From contig NZ_CP072877.1 of assembly GCF_017968845.1 (NCBI RefSeq), positions 372,001 to 436,000 of the forward strand: a stretch of 64,000 nucleotides of DNA, written 5' to 3'. Position 1 is the first letter of the stretch, and each line of letters starts with the position of its first letter. The position numbers and the translations under genes were made by a program. The notes under the pieces were generated by a model. It saw only the letters and a list, made by a program, of their open reading frames with translations, searched no databases and was not told the DNA's origin. The stretch comes from Microbacterium sp. NIBRBAC000506063 (GTDB lineage Bacteria; Actinomycetota; Actinomycetes; Actinomycetales; Microbacteriaceae). Positions 1 to 9,369 of the stretch are shown here, in pieces.

Positions 1-433
1 GGCCCGCGGCCGGAGCGCGGTGGATGGCGGCATCCGTTCTCGCAGCCCGGGCCAGCGCGGTGCGGACGAGGCTCTCCGGGAGGAGATCTCGCGTGGGATA
101 GCCGGAGTGCAGGGTGATCGCATCGGGAGCGACCGCGCGCTGGGTCATCGGCAGAGCCGAGAGGCGTGCCGGCGGGGCGCCGAGGGCGGTCGTCTGCCAG
201 CTGTAGTCGGTGGGCCGCGCCGTACGGGCCGAACGCACGAAGGTTCCGACGCCCGGTCGGCTCTCGACCAGGCCGAGGGCGGAGAGCGTGCGCATCGCCT
301 TCTGCACGGTCACCGGGCTCACTCCGTGCTCAGCGACCAGGGTGCGGTTGGACGGCACCTGGGCGCCCGGCGGCGCGGAGGCGATCCACGCGCGCAGCGC
401 GGAGAGGATCCGGTCAGTGCTATCCTGATTCAT
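1..433 (-). CDS. MocR/PdxR-type GntR-family regulator with aminotransferase-like domain (5' part only)
   Basis: The frame enters from the left edge; about 144 N-terminal residues are visible. Residues 1-70 form a winged-helix GntR domain with the recognition helix SNRTLVAEHGVSPVTVQKAM and the wing GLVESRPGVGTFV. After a linker, ITLHSGYPTRDLLP looks like the beginning of a fold-type-I aminotransferase domain, which is the MocR/PdxR layout; such proteins bind PLP and usually control a neighbouring gene. Its ATG (431-433) overlaps the start codon of the divergent exporter, so that exporter is the likely target. A plain GntR regulator is the alternative, because the catalytic domain lies outside the window. 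Confidence 0.8.
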   Translation of the reverse strand, partial: MNQDSTDRILSALRAWIASAPPGAQVPSNRTLVAEHGVSPVTVQKAMRTLSALGLVESRPGVGTFVRSARTARPTDYSWQTTALGAPPARLSALPMTQRAVAPDAITLHSGYPTRDLLPESLVRTALARAARTDAAIHRAPAAG

Positions 434-457
434 GAATCGACAGAGTAGCGTTATCCT
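419..457. promoter_or_regulatory. Divergent leaderless promoters and probable MocR operator
   Basis: The two start codons overlap inside the perfect palindrome GATTCATGAATC (427-438). TATCCT (421-426) lies 5 nt before the exporter ATG and TACTCT (minus, 447-442) lies 8 nt before the regulator ATG, so both transcripts are probably leaderless or nearly so. TATCCT recurs at 452-457, 31 bp from the first copy; MocR regulators often bind paired direct repeats. The operator role is inferred. Confidence 0.5.
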
Positions 458-1352
458 CTCTCACCCGAAAGTGCTATCGGCCTCCGGGCTCTGGTGGGGA
501 CTGCTCGGCGTCGCGGCATTCTCGTTCACGCTTCCGTTCACCCGCATGGCGGTCGATGGACTGTCTCCGCTGTTCATCGGAGCCGGGCGGGCCGTCGTCG
601 CGGCCGTATGCGCCGCCGCCGTGCTGCTCGTCACCCGTCAGGCGTGGCCGAGTGGAACGCAGTGGCTCCGGCTCGCCGTCGTCGGCGGAGGTGTGGTCGC
701 GGGCTTCCCGCTGCTCACCTCCTTCGCGTTGCAGACCGCGGAAGCGGGCCACGGGGCGATGGTGATAGGTCTCCTGCCGGCGGCGACCGCGGCGATGGCG
801 GTGATCCGGGGGAGGGAGCGCCCGACGCGCTCGTTCTGGCTCTTCGCCCTGCTCGGGGCGATGGCCGCGGTGCTCTTCGCCTCCCTCCAGCACGGGGGAG
901 CCGGCCAGCTGCGATGGGCGGACCTGCTCCTGTTCGCGGCGGTGATCGCGGGTGCCGTCGGATACGCCGAGGGAGGTCTTCTCGCGCGCGAACTGGGAGC
1001 GTGGCAGACGGTGTCGTGGGCGCTCGTGCTCTTCTCGCCGCTCATGCTCGGGCTCACCGTGTTCTCGGTCACGCAGGAGCCGCCCGTGGCGACGCCGGTG
1101 CACTGGGCCGCCTTCGCCTATCTCGGTGTGGTGAGCATGTTCCTGGGCTTCTTCGCCTGGTACCGGGGACTGGCCATCGGACCGATGGCCCAGGTGAGCC
1201 AAGTGCAGCTCGTACAGCCCGTTCTGACCCTCCTCTGGGCGGCACTCCTGCTCGGTGAGCACATCACCGTTCCGACTATCCTCGGAGGAGCGGCCGTGAT
1301 CATGTGCGCCGGCCTCGCCGTCCGCGCACGTCTGACGAGGAAGGGGTCGTGA
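432..1352 (+). CDS. EamA/DMT-family transporter
   Basis: A 306-residue hydrophobic protein with about ten membrane segments arranged as two EamA repeats (roughly residues 15-145 and 165-295). The second repeat ends in the typical VQPVLTLLWAALLLGEHIT stretch followed by a last membrane helix and a basic tail. Members of the drug/metabolite transporter superfamily export amino acids, nucleotides or drugs; the substrate cannot be read from the sequence. It is divergent from the MocR-type regulator and its stop codon overlaps the start of the following FMN-binding gene (TGATG), suggesting coupled translation. Confidence 0.88.
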   Translation: MNRQSSVILSHPKVLSASGLWWGLLGVAAFSFTLPFTRMAVDGLSPLFIGAGRAVVAAVCAAAVLLVTRQAWPSGTQWLRLAVVGGGVVAGFPLLTSFALQTAEAGHGAMVIGLLPAATAAMAVIRGRERPTRSFWLFALLGAMAAVLFASLQHGGAGQLRWADLLLFAAVIAGAVGYAEGGLLARELGAWQTVSWALVLFSPLMLGLTVFSVTQEPPVATPVHWAAFAYLGVVSMFLGFFAWYRGLAIGPMAQVSQVQLVQPVLTLLWAALLLGEHITVPTILGGAAVIMCAGLAVRARLTRKGS

Positions 1353-1960
1353 TGCGCCATACACCGCGGTACCTGATGACCGACCCCGAGGAGGTTAAGC
1401 GCCTCATCCGCGCGGCGCCGTGGGCGACGTTCGTCTCGCCGGCGAGCACCGGCCTCGTGGCCTCCCACTACCCGGTGATCCTGGACGAGACCACCGACGA
1501 CATCGTGATCGTGAGCCACTTCGGTCGCCCCGACGAGGAGTCGCACGAGCTCGGCCGGCACGAGATCCTCGTGATCATCCAGGGCCCGCATGACTACGTC
1601 TCGCCCAGCTGGTACGCCCCTGGTGAGGTCGTCCCGACCTGGAACCACGTCACCGCGCACCTGTACGGCACACCGGAGATCCTCTCCGACGAGGAGAACT
1701 ACGCCATGCTCGCACTGCTCACCGACAGCTTCGAGAGGCACCATCCGCACGGGCGGAGTCTCTCCGAGGACGAGGCCGGCACGCGCCGGGCGGCCAAGGG
1801 CACGGTGGGGTTGCGGATGCGGGTCTCTCGATTCGACGCGCGTGCGAAACTGAGCCAGAACAAGCCGGATGCCGTGCGAGACGACATCGCCGCGCATCTG
1901 GATGAGCGAAACCCCGCACTCGCCGCGGAGATGCGCCGCGTCGACGCCGGCGATCTCTGA
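1352..1960 (+). CDS. PaiB-type FMN-binding negative transcriptional regulator
   Basis: About 202 residues. The start MRHTPRYLM was chosen because its ATG overlaps the upstream stop and MYxPxxF-like N-termini are usual for PaiB proteins; an upstream in-frame ATG at 1304 would lie inside the exporter gene. The flavin-reductase-like split barrel is recognisable in GLVASHYPVIL, VSHFGRPDEES and the central VSPSWYAP and PTWNHVTAHLYG segments. PaiB homologues bind FMN, and in Bacillus they repress sporulation and degradative enzymes; here the role is unknown. Position suggests co-transcription with the EamA exporter. Confidence 0.82.
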   Translation: MRHTPRYLMTDPEEVKRLIRAAPWATFVSPASTGLVASHYPVILDETTDDIVIVSHFGRPDEESHELGRHEILVIIQGPHDYVSPSWYAPGEVVPTWNHVTAHLYGTPEILSDEENYAMLALLTDSFERHHPHGRSLSEDEAGTRRAAKGTVGLRMRVSRFDARAKLSQNKPDAVRDDIAAHLDERNPALAAEMRRVDAGDL

Positions 1961-2007
1961 GACATCCACCGGTCCGGAACGTCGGAGCTGCTGCCTACAC
2001 TGACCGC

Positions 2008-2310
2008 ATGACCTTCGTGAATGCAGGAACCCTCGGTGTGCTGCCCGGCCGGCGGGAGGAGGTCGTGTCGATCCTGACCCGACGAAGTCCCGACCTCGCC
2101 GCGGCGGGGTGTCTCCTCTACGAAGTGGGGATCGACGACGACCGTCCCGATACGGTGTTCGTCGTGGAACTCTGGGAGTCGGCCGAGGCGCACGGGGCAT
2201 CGCTCCGACTCGACAGCGTGCGCGCTTCCATCGCCGAGGCGATGCCCCTGCTGTCGGGCGAGATGGGCGGCTTCCGTTTCACCGTGATCGGTTCGCCGCT
2301 GCGCGATTGA
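2008..2310 (+). CDS. Putative quinol/antibiotic biosynthesis monooxygenase (ABM domain)
   Basis: A 100-residue single-domain protein with the dimeric alpha-beta barrel pattern of ABM proteins: GTLGVLPGRREEVVSILTRR, a middle strand CLLYEVGIDDD, then VFVVELWESAEAHGASLRL. Such proteins act as small cofactor-free monooxygenases or as stress proteins of unknown substrate. The start is fixed by a TACACT box (1996-2001) exactly 6 nt before the ATG, giving a leaderless mRNA. It is a single transcription unit between PaiB and PhzF genes. Confidence 0.78.
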   Translation: MTFVNAGTLGVLPGRREEVVSILTRRSPDLAAAGCLLYEVGIDDDRPDTVFVVELWESAEAHGASLRLDSVRASIAEAMPLLSGEMGGFRFTVIGSPLRD

Positions 2311-2350
2311 TCTGGCGGGTGATTCCGGGGCGCGGTGTTAGCGTCTGGGG

Positions 2351-3193
2351 ATGGAGCGTGAGTTTCGGCAGATCGATGTCTTCGGCGAAGGACCGCACAC
2401 CGGGAATCCCGTCGCGGTGGTGTTGAACGCTGAGGGGCTCGCGGCCGAGCAGATGCGGGCGTTCTCGATCTGGTCGAATCTGTCGGAATGCACGTTCGTC
2501 CTGCCGCCGACCGTGCCGGGAGCCGACTATCGGGTGCGCATCTTCAGCCTGAGCACAGAGCTGCAGTTCGCCGGACACCCCACGTTGGGCACGGCACGCG
2601 CATGGCTCGACGCCGGGGGCGTGCCGTCTACGCCGGGTGCGGTCGTTCAGCAGTGCGAGGCGGGACTCGTTCCGGTGCGGGTTGCAGGCGACGTGCTCGC
2701 CTTCGCCGCTCCACCACGCATCCGTTTCGGTGCGGTCGACGATGACCTGCTGCAGAGGGTCGTCGACGTGCTGGGAGTCGACTCTGCACGGGTGATCGAC
2801 GCCGAGTGGCTGGACAACGGACCCGGCTGGGTCGGAGTGCTGCTCGACAGCGCCGAGACCGTGCTCTCGCTCGCACCCGACGCCTCTCGTCATCCAGGGC
2901 GCTGGGACATCGGCGTGATCGGACCGACCCCTCCGGAGGATGACGCGCGCATCGAGCTTCGGGCCTTCTTCACCGAAGGCGATGCACCGCTCCGCGAGGA
3001 TCCGGTCACCGGAAGCCTCAACGCGGCCGCGGCGCAGTGGCTTTTCGCCACGGGGCGGCTGTCGGCGCCGTATCTGGCGAGGCAGGGCACGGCGCTCGGC
3101 CGGAAGGGCAGGATCCGCATCGACGTCGATGAGCACGGCATCTGGGTCGGAGGCCGTACCCACGTCGCTCTCAGCGGCACCGCAGCCTTCTGA
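2351..3193 (+). CDS. PhzF family isomerase
   Basis: A 280-residue protein with both halves of the PhzF/diaminopimelate-epimerase-like fold. The N-terminal TGNPVAVV motif, the presumed catalytic Glu46 in NLSECTF, the segment ELQFAGHPTLGTA and the C-terminal EDPVTGSLNAAAAQWL are all present and spaced as in the family. PhzF enzymes catalyse isomerisation or cyclisation of small metabolites; outside phenazine clusters the substrate is generally unknown, and no phenazine genes lie nearby. A TAGCGT box (2339-2344) 6 nt before the ATG indicates a leaderless transcript. Confidence 0.88.
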   Translation: MEREFRQIDVFGEGPHTGNPVAVVLNAEGLAAEQMRAFSIWSNLSECTFVLPPTVPGADYRVRIFSLSTELQFAGHPTLGTARAWLDAGGVPSTPGAVVQQCEAGLVPVRVAGDVLAFAAPPRIRFGAVDDDLLQRVVDVLGVDSARVIDAEWLDNGPGWVGVLLDSAETVLSLAPDASRHPGRWDIGVIGPTPPEDDARIELRAFFTEGDAPLREDPVTGSLNAAAAQWLFATGRLSAPYLARQGTALGRKGRIRIDVDEHGIWVGGRTHVALSGTAAF

Positions 3194-3253
3194 CGAAGCG
3201 CCTACCGACGGGCCCAGCGCGCCTCGGTGCCTACCGTCCCCGTAGGTCGGCAG

Positions 3254-3844
3254 TTATGCGTGCGCCCAGCCTTTTGCAGGGGCGGATCTGTCCCGACGGA
3301 GGAAGAGCAGCGTGATGCTCACCAGGGCGAGCCAGGCCGGAAGTGCTCCGAAGCGCAGGCCGAGGGTCGACGTCACCATCATGAACACGCCGGCGAACCT
3401 GGACGCAGCGATCCCCCAGAGCCCGAACCAGAGGCCGTGCGCGAGCGCAACAGCCGAACCGTCAAGGCTCTCCTCACCGCCGAAGCGAACGACCAAGGTC
3501 GGAGCGGCCGCGCACACCGCAGCAGTCGTCGCCAGGATCGCGAACACGATGCCGCTGCCGAGAAAGACGGTCGCATAGAACTTGTCTTCACGTTCAGCAA
3601 GCCGTCGGCGAATCACGGCGATGAACCACAAGAACGAGACCATGCCGAGCACGCCCAAGCTCAGTCCGAACTCCACTGTGGCGCGATTGTCCGAATCGCC
3701 GTACCAACTGAGATCAGGACTGGCTGCGCCCACCGCGGTGCCCACACCCGGCTGGCTTTCGATCAGATAGATCGACGCCATCATCAGAAACGCCGCAGCA
3801 AGGCCCTCAAGAGATGCCCCCACGCCCGAAAGAGATGCCCCCAC
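3254..3844 (-). CDS. Hypothetical polytopic membrane protein
   Basis: No family recognised. About 196 residues with four or five hydrophobic segments: residues 12-28, near 60-80, 90-118, 135-155 and 160-185. It ends in a basic tail (FLRRDRSAPAKGWAHA). The GTG at 3844 is preceded at 5 nt by TACTGT, giving a leaderless start. The first 13 codons arise from a tandem 16-bp repeat (3809-3824 and 3830-3845) encoding GASL twice, so an alternative is that the original start was the MM of FLMMASIYL and the repeat extended the frame. It lies just outside the tRNA-Leu island. Confidence 0.55.
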   Translation of the reverse strand: MGASLSGVGASLEGLAAAFLMMASIYLIESQPGVGTAVGAASPDLSWYGDSDNRATVEFGLSLGVLGMVSFLWFIAVIRRRLAEREDKFYATVFLGSGIVFAILATTAAVCAAAPTLVVRFGGEESLDGSAVALAHGLWFGLWGIAASRFAGVFMMVTSTLGLRFGALPAWLALVSITLLFLRRDRSAPAKGWAHA

Positions 3845-3845
3845 G
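3809..3845. repeat. Two tandem 16-bp direct repeats
   Basis: AAGAGATGCCCCCACG occurs at 3809-3824 and again at 3830-3845, a 21-bp period that keeps the reading frame of the overlapping membrane-protein gene. Only two copies are present. Confidence 0.85.
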
Positions 3846-3892
3846 TGAGACAGTACCCGACGAGCCCCGCTGGGCTACCATCGTCAGGAAAC

Positions 3893-3927
3893 GAACAAGG
3901 CCCGACCCTGTGGGCCGTGCCTTGTTC
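3893..3927 (-). terminator. Hairpin next to the left tRNA-Leu end copy
   Basis: GAACAAGGC (3893-3901) pairs perfectly with GCCTTGTTC (3919-3927). On the minus strand it would follow the 3' end of tRNA-Leu, so it is probably the tRNA gene's original terminator, displaced to the left edge when the island inserted. There is no clear U-tract. Confidence 0.5.
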
Positions 3928-3931
3928 ATTC

Positions 3932-3953
3932 TGTGCGCGAGGGGGACTTGAAC
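3932..3953. repeat. Left attachment-site copy (tRNA-Leu 3' end fragment)
   Basis: Identical over 22 bp to 9173-9194, which is the acceptor/T-arm end of tRNA-Leu(GAG). To the right of position 3953 the match to the tRNA stops at once, so this is only a detached end fragment. Confidence 0.7.
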
Positions 3954-4069
3954 TGACCTCGACCCCTCGCGCCGCGAATCTGGGCCGAGCGTTCTGCCGC
4001 ATAAAATCAACGATCTACGACATGTGACCTGTGGATAACTCCGCCGCGATACCTTGACCTACAGGTTGC

Positions 4070-4092
4070 TTAGCACTTTCGTTAGCACTTTT
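4070..4092. repeat. Left paired TTAGCACTTT motifs (possible integrase arm sites)
   Basis: TAGCACTT occurs at 4071-4078 and 4083-4090, 12 bp apart. The same pair in the same orientation and with the same spacing occurs at the other island end (9093-9112). Recombinase arm sites are inferred from position only. The rest of 3954-4171 holds no recognisable gene. Confidence 0.4.
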
Positions 4093-4171
4093 GCAACGCT
4101 CTTTACTGTAGGGGCCGATAGCGTCGCCGCCCATCGCAGCGCCGATACCCATAGGTGATAAGGGTCTGTCC

Positions 4172-4552
4172 TTAGTTCACGATCGGTAGCCCGGTCGCCT
4201 GAGCTGCTTGTTCGAGGGATCCGAGGTTGGTGAGGTTCGTGAACCCGGCCTGTTCCATGAGCGCGATCGCCTGGCCGGATCGGTTGCCTGAGCGGCAGTA
4301 GACGAGGTATTCGGCGTCTGGGTCGAGGCTCGGGATCGCGGCGGCGAGGTCGCCGCCGTTGAAGTCGAGCAGCTTGGCTCCATCGAGGTGCCCTGCTGAG
4401 TGCTCTGCGGCGGTGCGGACGTCGAGCAGGATCGTGGCATCACCGACTTCGACCGGGTTCGCACCGCCAGCCGAGTTCGGCGCGGATGAGCAGGCTGCCA
4501 AGCCGAGCAGGAGCGCGACAGCGGAGAGGGAGATAGTGATTGAACGGAGCAT
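4172..4552 (-). CDS. Rhodanese-domain lipoprotein
   Basis: A 126-residue protein. Residues 1-21 are a lipoprotein signal (hydrophobic core, lipobox LAAC with Cys21), followed by a short linker and a single rhodanese domain with LLDVRTAAEHSAGHLDGA and the active-site loop CRSGNRSG (Cys86). It should transfer or accept sulfane sulfur at the outer face of the membrane. It is the last gene of the minus-strand island operon, 14 nt after the DUF4395 gene. Single-domain exported rhodaneses are common next to persulfide dioxygenases. Confidence 0.85.
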   Translation of the reverse strand: MLRSITISLSAVALLLGLAACSSAPNSAGGANPVEVGDATILLDVRTAAEHSAGHLDGAKLLDFNGGDLAAAIPSLDPDAEYLVYCRSGNRSGQAIALMEQAGFTNLTNLGSLEQAAQATGLPIVN

Positions 4553-4566
4553 GGCGGGTGGCCCTT

Positions 4567-5186
4567 TCAGCTTGATTTTGGTCTGGTGGTGACGGATGGT
4601 TCAGGGGTCGGGTGTCCGACTGGCGCAGACCAGGGCGCAGCAAAGTGGGTGCTGGAACCCGTATCGCAAGTGTCGCCCGGACAGTACTTGGGCGGTTGCT
4701 TGCTGAAACGGCTCTGTAGGGCGCAGCCGACGCAGATGCCGAACGCGGTCTCGAGGAAGAGCAGAGTGAGACAGGAGCCGCAGAGCGCGCGGGGATCCAG
4801 AGCGGTGCCGCGAACAGGCCCATGCTCGCGCAGGCGACGAGGGCGAGGCCGAAGCCCAGCCACCATGCGAGCTCCTTCTGCGGTGCGCCGACCCATTCCG
4901 GGCGCTGCCCTTTCACCGCAAGGCGGCCGAGCATCAGCGTGGGCGACCAGCGGTCACCTGCGGTCACACGCAAAAGCATGTCGATCATGAAGAACATGCC
5001 GAAGGGCTGCAGCGGCTGTGCCGAGCCGGTGAAGAACGCCGTCGCGAATGCGGCCCCGCCCAGCAGGAACATGATTCCCGCGGCCGCGCGCACAGCCCGC
5101 TCGTCGATGACGGGGATCGCGTGCCCGGGAACGACTCGGCCGATGCGCGAGGCTCGGGTTTCGGCGCTTGAGGCGTCAGCGATCAT
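4567..5186 (-). CDS. DUF4395 family membrane protein (one frameshift)
   Basis: The N-terminal part (from MIADASSAETRASRIG) has the DUF4395 pattern with membrane helices at AGIMFLLGGAAFATAFF and ELAWWLGFGLALVACASMG. The family's C-terminal hallmark, CGSCLTLLFLETAFGICVGC, follows in another frame. Adding one C to the CCCC run near 4790 joins the two as WIP-RALCGSC. DUF4395 proteins have unknown function but repeatedly neighbour rhodanese and thioredoxin genes; the conserved cytoplasm-edge cysteines suggest a redox or sulfur role. The C-terminal extension after the hallmark also carries two cysteines (CPGDTCDTG). Confidence 0.75.
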
Positions 5187-5203
5187 TGGAGGCGTCTTCC
5201 GTT

Positions 5204-5995
5204 TCAGGCTGAGGTGAACAAGGACAGGAACGCAGGGGCTTCTTGGACGAGCACGAAGGCTCCCATTACGAGCACGAACACGCCGAACCCTTTACGGAGC
5301 GCGCGTCCGGGGATGCGCCCGGCCAGGGCGACGCCCGCGAACGACCCCGCGACGGCGGTCGCCGTGAAAGCGAGCACGATCGGCCAGTGCAGCTGCACCG
5401 AGAACAGGTAGCCGCCGAGTCCCGCGAACGACTTCATCGCGATCACGAGCAACGAGGTGCCCACCGCGATCGCCATGGGCAGGCCGCCGAGCAGGTTGAG
5501 TGCGGGGACGATGAGGAAGCCACCACCCGCACCGACGAGGCCCGTGGCGATGCCGACGAGCAGCCCGTCGATGAGGATGCGCAGGATCGGCCTCGGGTGA
5601 TCCGCAGCGCGCGCCGCGCCGCCGCGATCCTTGCGACCGCGGATCATGGCGGTCGCGGTGACGATCATCATGATGGCGAACAGGATCATAAGCGCCACCC
5701 CGGGGATGAACCCGCCGAGCAGGCCGCCCGCGAACGCGCCGGCCATGCCCGCGATACCGAACAGGGCCCCGGTCTTCCAGCGCACACGTCCCGATCTGGC
5801 GTGGCCGATCATGCCGACCGCGCTGGTCGCGCCGACGATGAAGAGAGACGCGGCGATCGCCTCGCGCGGTTCCATCCCCAGCACATATGCGAGGATCGGG
5901 ACGGTGAGGATCGATCCGCCGCCGCCCAGGAGCCCGAGGGACACGCCGACCAGCGCCGCCAGAGCGAGCGCGATGACGATCAGATGGGGTTCCAC
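5204..5995 (-). CDS. TauE/SafE family sulfite/anion exporter
   Basis: A 263-residue membrane protein with about eight helices and the two internal TauE repeats: the N-terminal SLGLLGGGGSILTVPILAY and the second GLVGAGGGFLIVPALNL. TauE/SafE proteins export sulfite, sulfoacetate or related anions. In this operon the likely cargo is sulfite (or thiosulfate) made by the MBL-fold persulfide dioxygenase encoded immediately upstream. The gap to that gene is 21 nt. Confidence 0.88.
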   Translation of the reverse strand: MEPHLIVIALALAALVGVSLGLLGGGGSILTVPILAYVLGMEPREAIAASLFIVGATSAVGMIGHARSGRVRWKTGALFGIAGMAGAFAGGLLGGFIPGVALMILFAIMMIVTATAMIRGRKDRGGAARAADHPRPILRILIDGLLVGIATGLVGAGGGFLIVPALNLLGGLPMAIAVGTSLLVIAMKSFAGLGGYLFSVQLHWPIVLAFTATAVAGSFAGVALAGRIPGRALRKGFGVFVLVMGAFVLVQEAPAFLSLFTSA

Positions 5996-6016
5996 TCGGA
6001 CTCCTGAGTGCGCCGG

Positions 6017-7435
<1,419 letters not shown>

Positions 7436-7472
7436 GATCAGTTCTTTCTCGAGTGATGTAGTGATTCAGGAG

Positions 7473-7589
7473 TCAGTTGCAGGTGCAGCGGTCGGCCTCG
7501 GGTACGCAGTAGAGGGCATCCTCGATGTGCTCGCCGCAGCCGGTCCAGGTGGGCCTGCCGCAGGCAGAGCAGGTGATTCGTGCGCACAT
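7473..7589 (-). CDS. 38-residue Cys-rich protein, twin of the gene at 8045-8230
   Basis: Small frame read directly from the sequence. It begins MCARITCSACGRPTWTGCG and ends DRCTCN, with seven cysteines among 38 residues. A ribosome site (AAAGGA) lies about 8 nt before the ATG at 7589. It shares CxxCxxxTWxGCGxH, then a VP and a later Cys, with the 8045-8230 gene, so the two are paralogues. No named family recognised; the cysteine pattern suggests zinc binding or carriage of persulfide. It sits between the thioredoxin and the MBL-rhodanese genes. Confidence 0.7.
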   Translation of the reverse strand: MCARITCSACGRPTWTGCGEHIEDALYCVPEADRCTCN

Positions 7590-7643
7590 AATGAGGGTCC
7601 TTTCTGACGATGTGCTGGATGGATGAGTGGATCTCAGCCGGTT

Positions 7644-8018
7644 TCAGGAGGCGGGCTGCGTGCCGCGCTCGGCGATCTGCCGACGCACGTCGTCCATATC
7701 GAGGTCACGGGCGCCCTGGATGAGCTGGTCGAGCTGCGCAGGAGGGAGAACCCCAGGCTGGGCGTAGACCGGGATCCCGTCGCGGAACACCATGAGAGTC
7801 GGGATCGAGCTGATGCGGAAGCTCGCTGCGAGCTGCTGCTCGGCCTCGGTGTCAACCTTGCCGAACACAATGTCTGGATGCTGCTCGGAGGCGCGCTCGA
7901 AGGTGAGGGCAAACGCCCGGCACGGCCCGCACCACGCCGCCCAGAAATCGACGAACACGATGCCATCACCGTTCACGGCACCCTCGAAGGTGTCCAGCGT
8001 CAGATTCCTCGTAGCCAT
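7644..8018 (-). CDS. Thioredoxin with C-terminal extension
   Basis: 124 residues. The thioredoxin fold has the active site WAAWCGPC (Cys30 and Cys33) and the cis-proline segment SSIPTLMVFRDG. About 20 residues (DMDDVRRQIAERGTQPAS) extend past the usual C-terminus. The start MATRNLTLDTF was chosen because an AAGGAACGG ribosome site precedes it; the longer upstream frame overlaps the neighbouring Cys-rich gene. In this operon it probably reduces persulfides or the rhodanese intermediates. Confidence 0.9.
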   Translation of the reverse strand: MATRNLTLDTFEGAVNGDGIVFVDFWAAWCGPCRAFALTFERASEQHPDIVFGKVDTEAEQQLAASFRISSIPTLMVFRDGIPVYAQPGVLPPAQLDQLIQGARDLDMDDVRRQIAERGTQPAS

Positions 8019-8044
8019 TGCCTGTTCCGTTCCTTCTCTGCGGT

Positions 8045-8230
8045 TTAGCGGCCGAACAGGCGGGAGAAGAACCCGCCCCGGTTTGCCTTCGCGGCATCGA
8101 TTTGCGCCTGAGTGTGCTTGCCGTTGCACCAGTCCGATGCGGGCACGCCCGCCTTCACCATCGCGACATGCTGCCCACATCCCGCCCAGGTCGTCTTCCT
8201 GCATGTACGACAGGTCACCGCTCGACACAT
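8045..8230 (-). CDS. 61-residue Cys-rich protein, first gene of the sulfur operon
   Basis: The protein begins MCRAVTCRTCRKTTWAGCG and then GQHVAMVKAGVPASDWC, repeating the pattern of its 38-residue twin, and ends in a basic tail GGFFSRLFGR. An in-frame GTG at 8233 is a possible alternative start. The gene lies directly downstream of the first CstR-type operator, so it is the leading gene of the regulated operon. No named family recognised; zinc-ribbon-like or persulfide-carrier roles are guesses from the cysteine spacing. Confidence 0.72.
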   Translation of the reverse strand: MCRAVTCRTCRKTTWAGCGQHVAMVKAGVPASDWCNGKHTQAQIDAAKANRGGFFSRLFGR

Positions 8231-8250
8231 CACGCTCTCCTTAGTTCTAT

Positions 8251-8266
8251 ATACCCCAGGGGGTAT
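8251..8266. promoter_or_regulatory. CsoR/CstR-type operator 1
   Basis: ATACCCCAGGGGGTAT, an inverted repeat of the ATACCCC..GGGGTAT type bound by CsoR-family repressors. It lies about 20 bp before the first gene of the minus-strand sulfur operon. Confidence 0.8.
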
Positions 8267-8283
8267 CCTGTGGAATAGGATAA

Positions 8284-9120
<837 letters not shown>

Positions 9121-9165
9121 AATGGCCCCCGACCCGAGAGATAGAATCCCAGGTCAGGGGCCATT
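9121..9165 (-). terminator. Hairpin downstream of tRNA-Leu(GAG)
   Basis: AATGGCCCC with GACC pairs with GGTC and GGGGCCATT around a 17-nt loop, one bulge on each side. It sits directly behind the tRNA 3' end, inside the island, and would replace the displaced original terminator at 3893-3927. Confidence 0.55.
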
Positions 9166-9172
9166 TCATTCG

Positions 9173-9194
9173 TGTGCGCGAGGGGGACTTGAAC
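9173..9194. repeat. Right attachment-site copy (inside tRNA-Leu)
   Basis: Identical over 22 bp to 3932-3953 and forms the acceptor and T-arm end of the tRNA gene, so integration preserved the tRNA. Confidence 0.7.
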
Positions 9195-9258
9195 CCCACG
9201 CCCTAATACGGGCACTAGCACCTCAAGCTAGCGCGTCTACCTATTCCGCCACCCGCGC
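9175..9258 (-). tRNA. tRNA-Leu(GAG)
   Basis: 84 nt with a 7-bp acceptor stem (GCGCGGG with CTCGCGC, one G-U pair), discriminator A at 9175, anticodon arm CTAGC-TTGAGGT-GCTAG with anticodon GAG, a long variable arm as in leucine tRNAs, and the T-loop TTCAAGT. By hand folding the T-stem is one pair short (GGGG against CCCC before the acceptor), which may be another missing base. No CCA is encoded. Confidence 0.88.
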
Positions 9259-9369
9259 AAGGTGGTGTTCGACGGTTTCCCGCCGAAGATCGAGATTATC
9301 ACGTTCCGGGCGCTCGTTCGAACCGGCATCGATCCGGGCGTGTCCGAGAGCCTTCGATAGCCTGGGGTC

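Noticed and set aside
2351..3193. Part of a phenazine cluster because of PhzF
   Set aside because: No other phz genes nearby; stand-alone PhzF homologues are common.
3809..3845. Short regular repeats as a CRISPR array
   Set aside because: Only two 16-bp copies with a 5-bp gap, inside a coding frame, and no cas genes.
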